64,000 bases of DNA from Druceiella hillmani. Lineage: Eukaryota; Arthropoda; Insecta; Lepidoptera; Hepialidae. A program made the position numbers and the translations under genes. The stretch covers positions 9,997,001-10,061,000 of the forward strand of contig JAYKKI010000066.1 in assembly GCA_039881145.1 (NCBI GenBank), read 5' to 3'. The notes beneath the pieces are model-generated. The model worked only from the letters and a program-made list of their open reading frames with translations. It ran no database searches and was not told the origin of the DNA. Of this stretch, positions 63,920 to 64,000 are shown piece after piece; positions within the stretch are counted from its first letter, which is position 1; each line of letters begins with the position of its first letter.

Positions 63920-64000
63920 TATACATTTATATGTTTTAAACAGTCTACATGAATACACGTTGCTGAAGAACCATTTCAAAAAATTAATTTTTTCATCAAT

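Larger units (their letters stand above)
62730..64000. other. Non-coding A+T-rich DNA, no gene seen
   Basis: A somewhat G+C-richer run lies at 62930-63060. The minus frame at 63590-63772 has no motif. The rest is A+T-rich with two TA tracts. Confidence 0.5.

Noticed and set aside
1..64000. CRISPR arrays, bacterial operons, promoters or rho-independent terminators
   Set aside because: Nothing in composition, repeat spacing or gene density is prokaryotic; the hairpins present are isolated or belong to repeats.

Overview
This window looks like non-coding DNA from an animal nuclear genome, most likely an arthropod and probably an insect. It is strongly A+T-rich by eye. I found no operon-like gene packing, no convincing protein-coding exon, no tRNA and no rRNA. 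The open frames present are all under 130 codons; apart from transposon remnants they read as chance. What can be recognised is repeats: a Penelope-like (PLE) short-element family, three dead non-LTR (LINE) fragments including one of the insect-typical R1 clade, long (TA)n and (AC)n microsatellites, a degenerate minisatellite and several near-perfect palindromes. The species cannot be named from this.

The dominant feature is a family of short inverted-arm elements, present nine times (about 1.30, 7.28, 18.68, 23.48, 45.85, 52.06, 54.84, 57.37 and 62.54 kb). A full-length copy is 250-270 bp. It has two arms of about 107 bp in inverted orientation around a short centre, plus a unique tail of about 46 bp on one side ending in ATATTCAATA. 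Nearly every copy has a target-site duplication (TSD) of 9-14 bp, perfect or near-perfect, and two copies are truncated on the side opposite the tail. Each arm carries a hammerhead-ribozyme-like core: a CTGAAGA box, helix II GTTGT/ACAAC, GAAAC, a tiny helix III ACC/GGT, GTC, and helix I CCAC/GTGG. The copy at 45.85 kb also holds about 38 codons that read like the linker leading into the GIY-YIG endonuclease of Penelope-like retroelements, up to a KKSGV motif. Together these point to non-autonomous Penelope-like derivatives.

Layout: 0-9 kb is non-coding with element copies 1 and 2 and a well-paired hairpin at 6.6 kb. A decayed LINE reverse transcriptase lies at 9.2-9.7 kb on the minus strand. 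9.7-34 kb is non-coding with copies 3 and 4 and small tandem duplications. At 34.3-34.8 kb is the 3' end of an R1-clade LINE sitting inside (CA)n, as expected for R1 lineages that target such repeats. A second dead LINE C-terminus lies at 37.7-38.1 kb (minus). At 39.9-41.1 kb a degenerate minisatellite of about 118 bp is bracketed by a diverged 127-bp repeat. The rest, 41-64 kb, is non-coding with copies 5-9, a foldback element at 53 kb, a 107-bp near-perfect palindrome at 58.9 kb and most of the long (TA)n tracts.

The parts do not form a pathway. They look like an intergenic or intronic landscape shaped by retroelement insertion and foldback or template-switch events. Exons too short to recognise by eye cannot be excluded.
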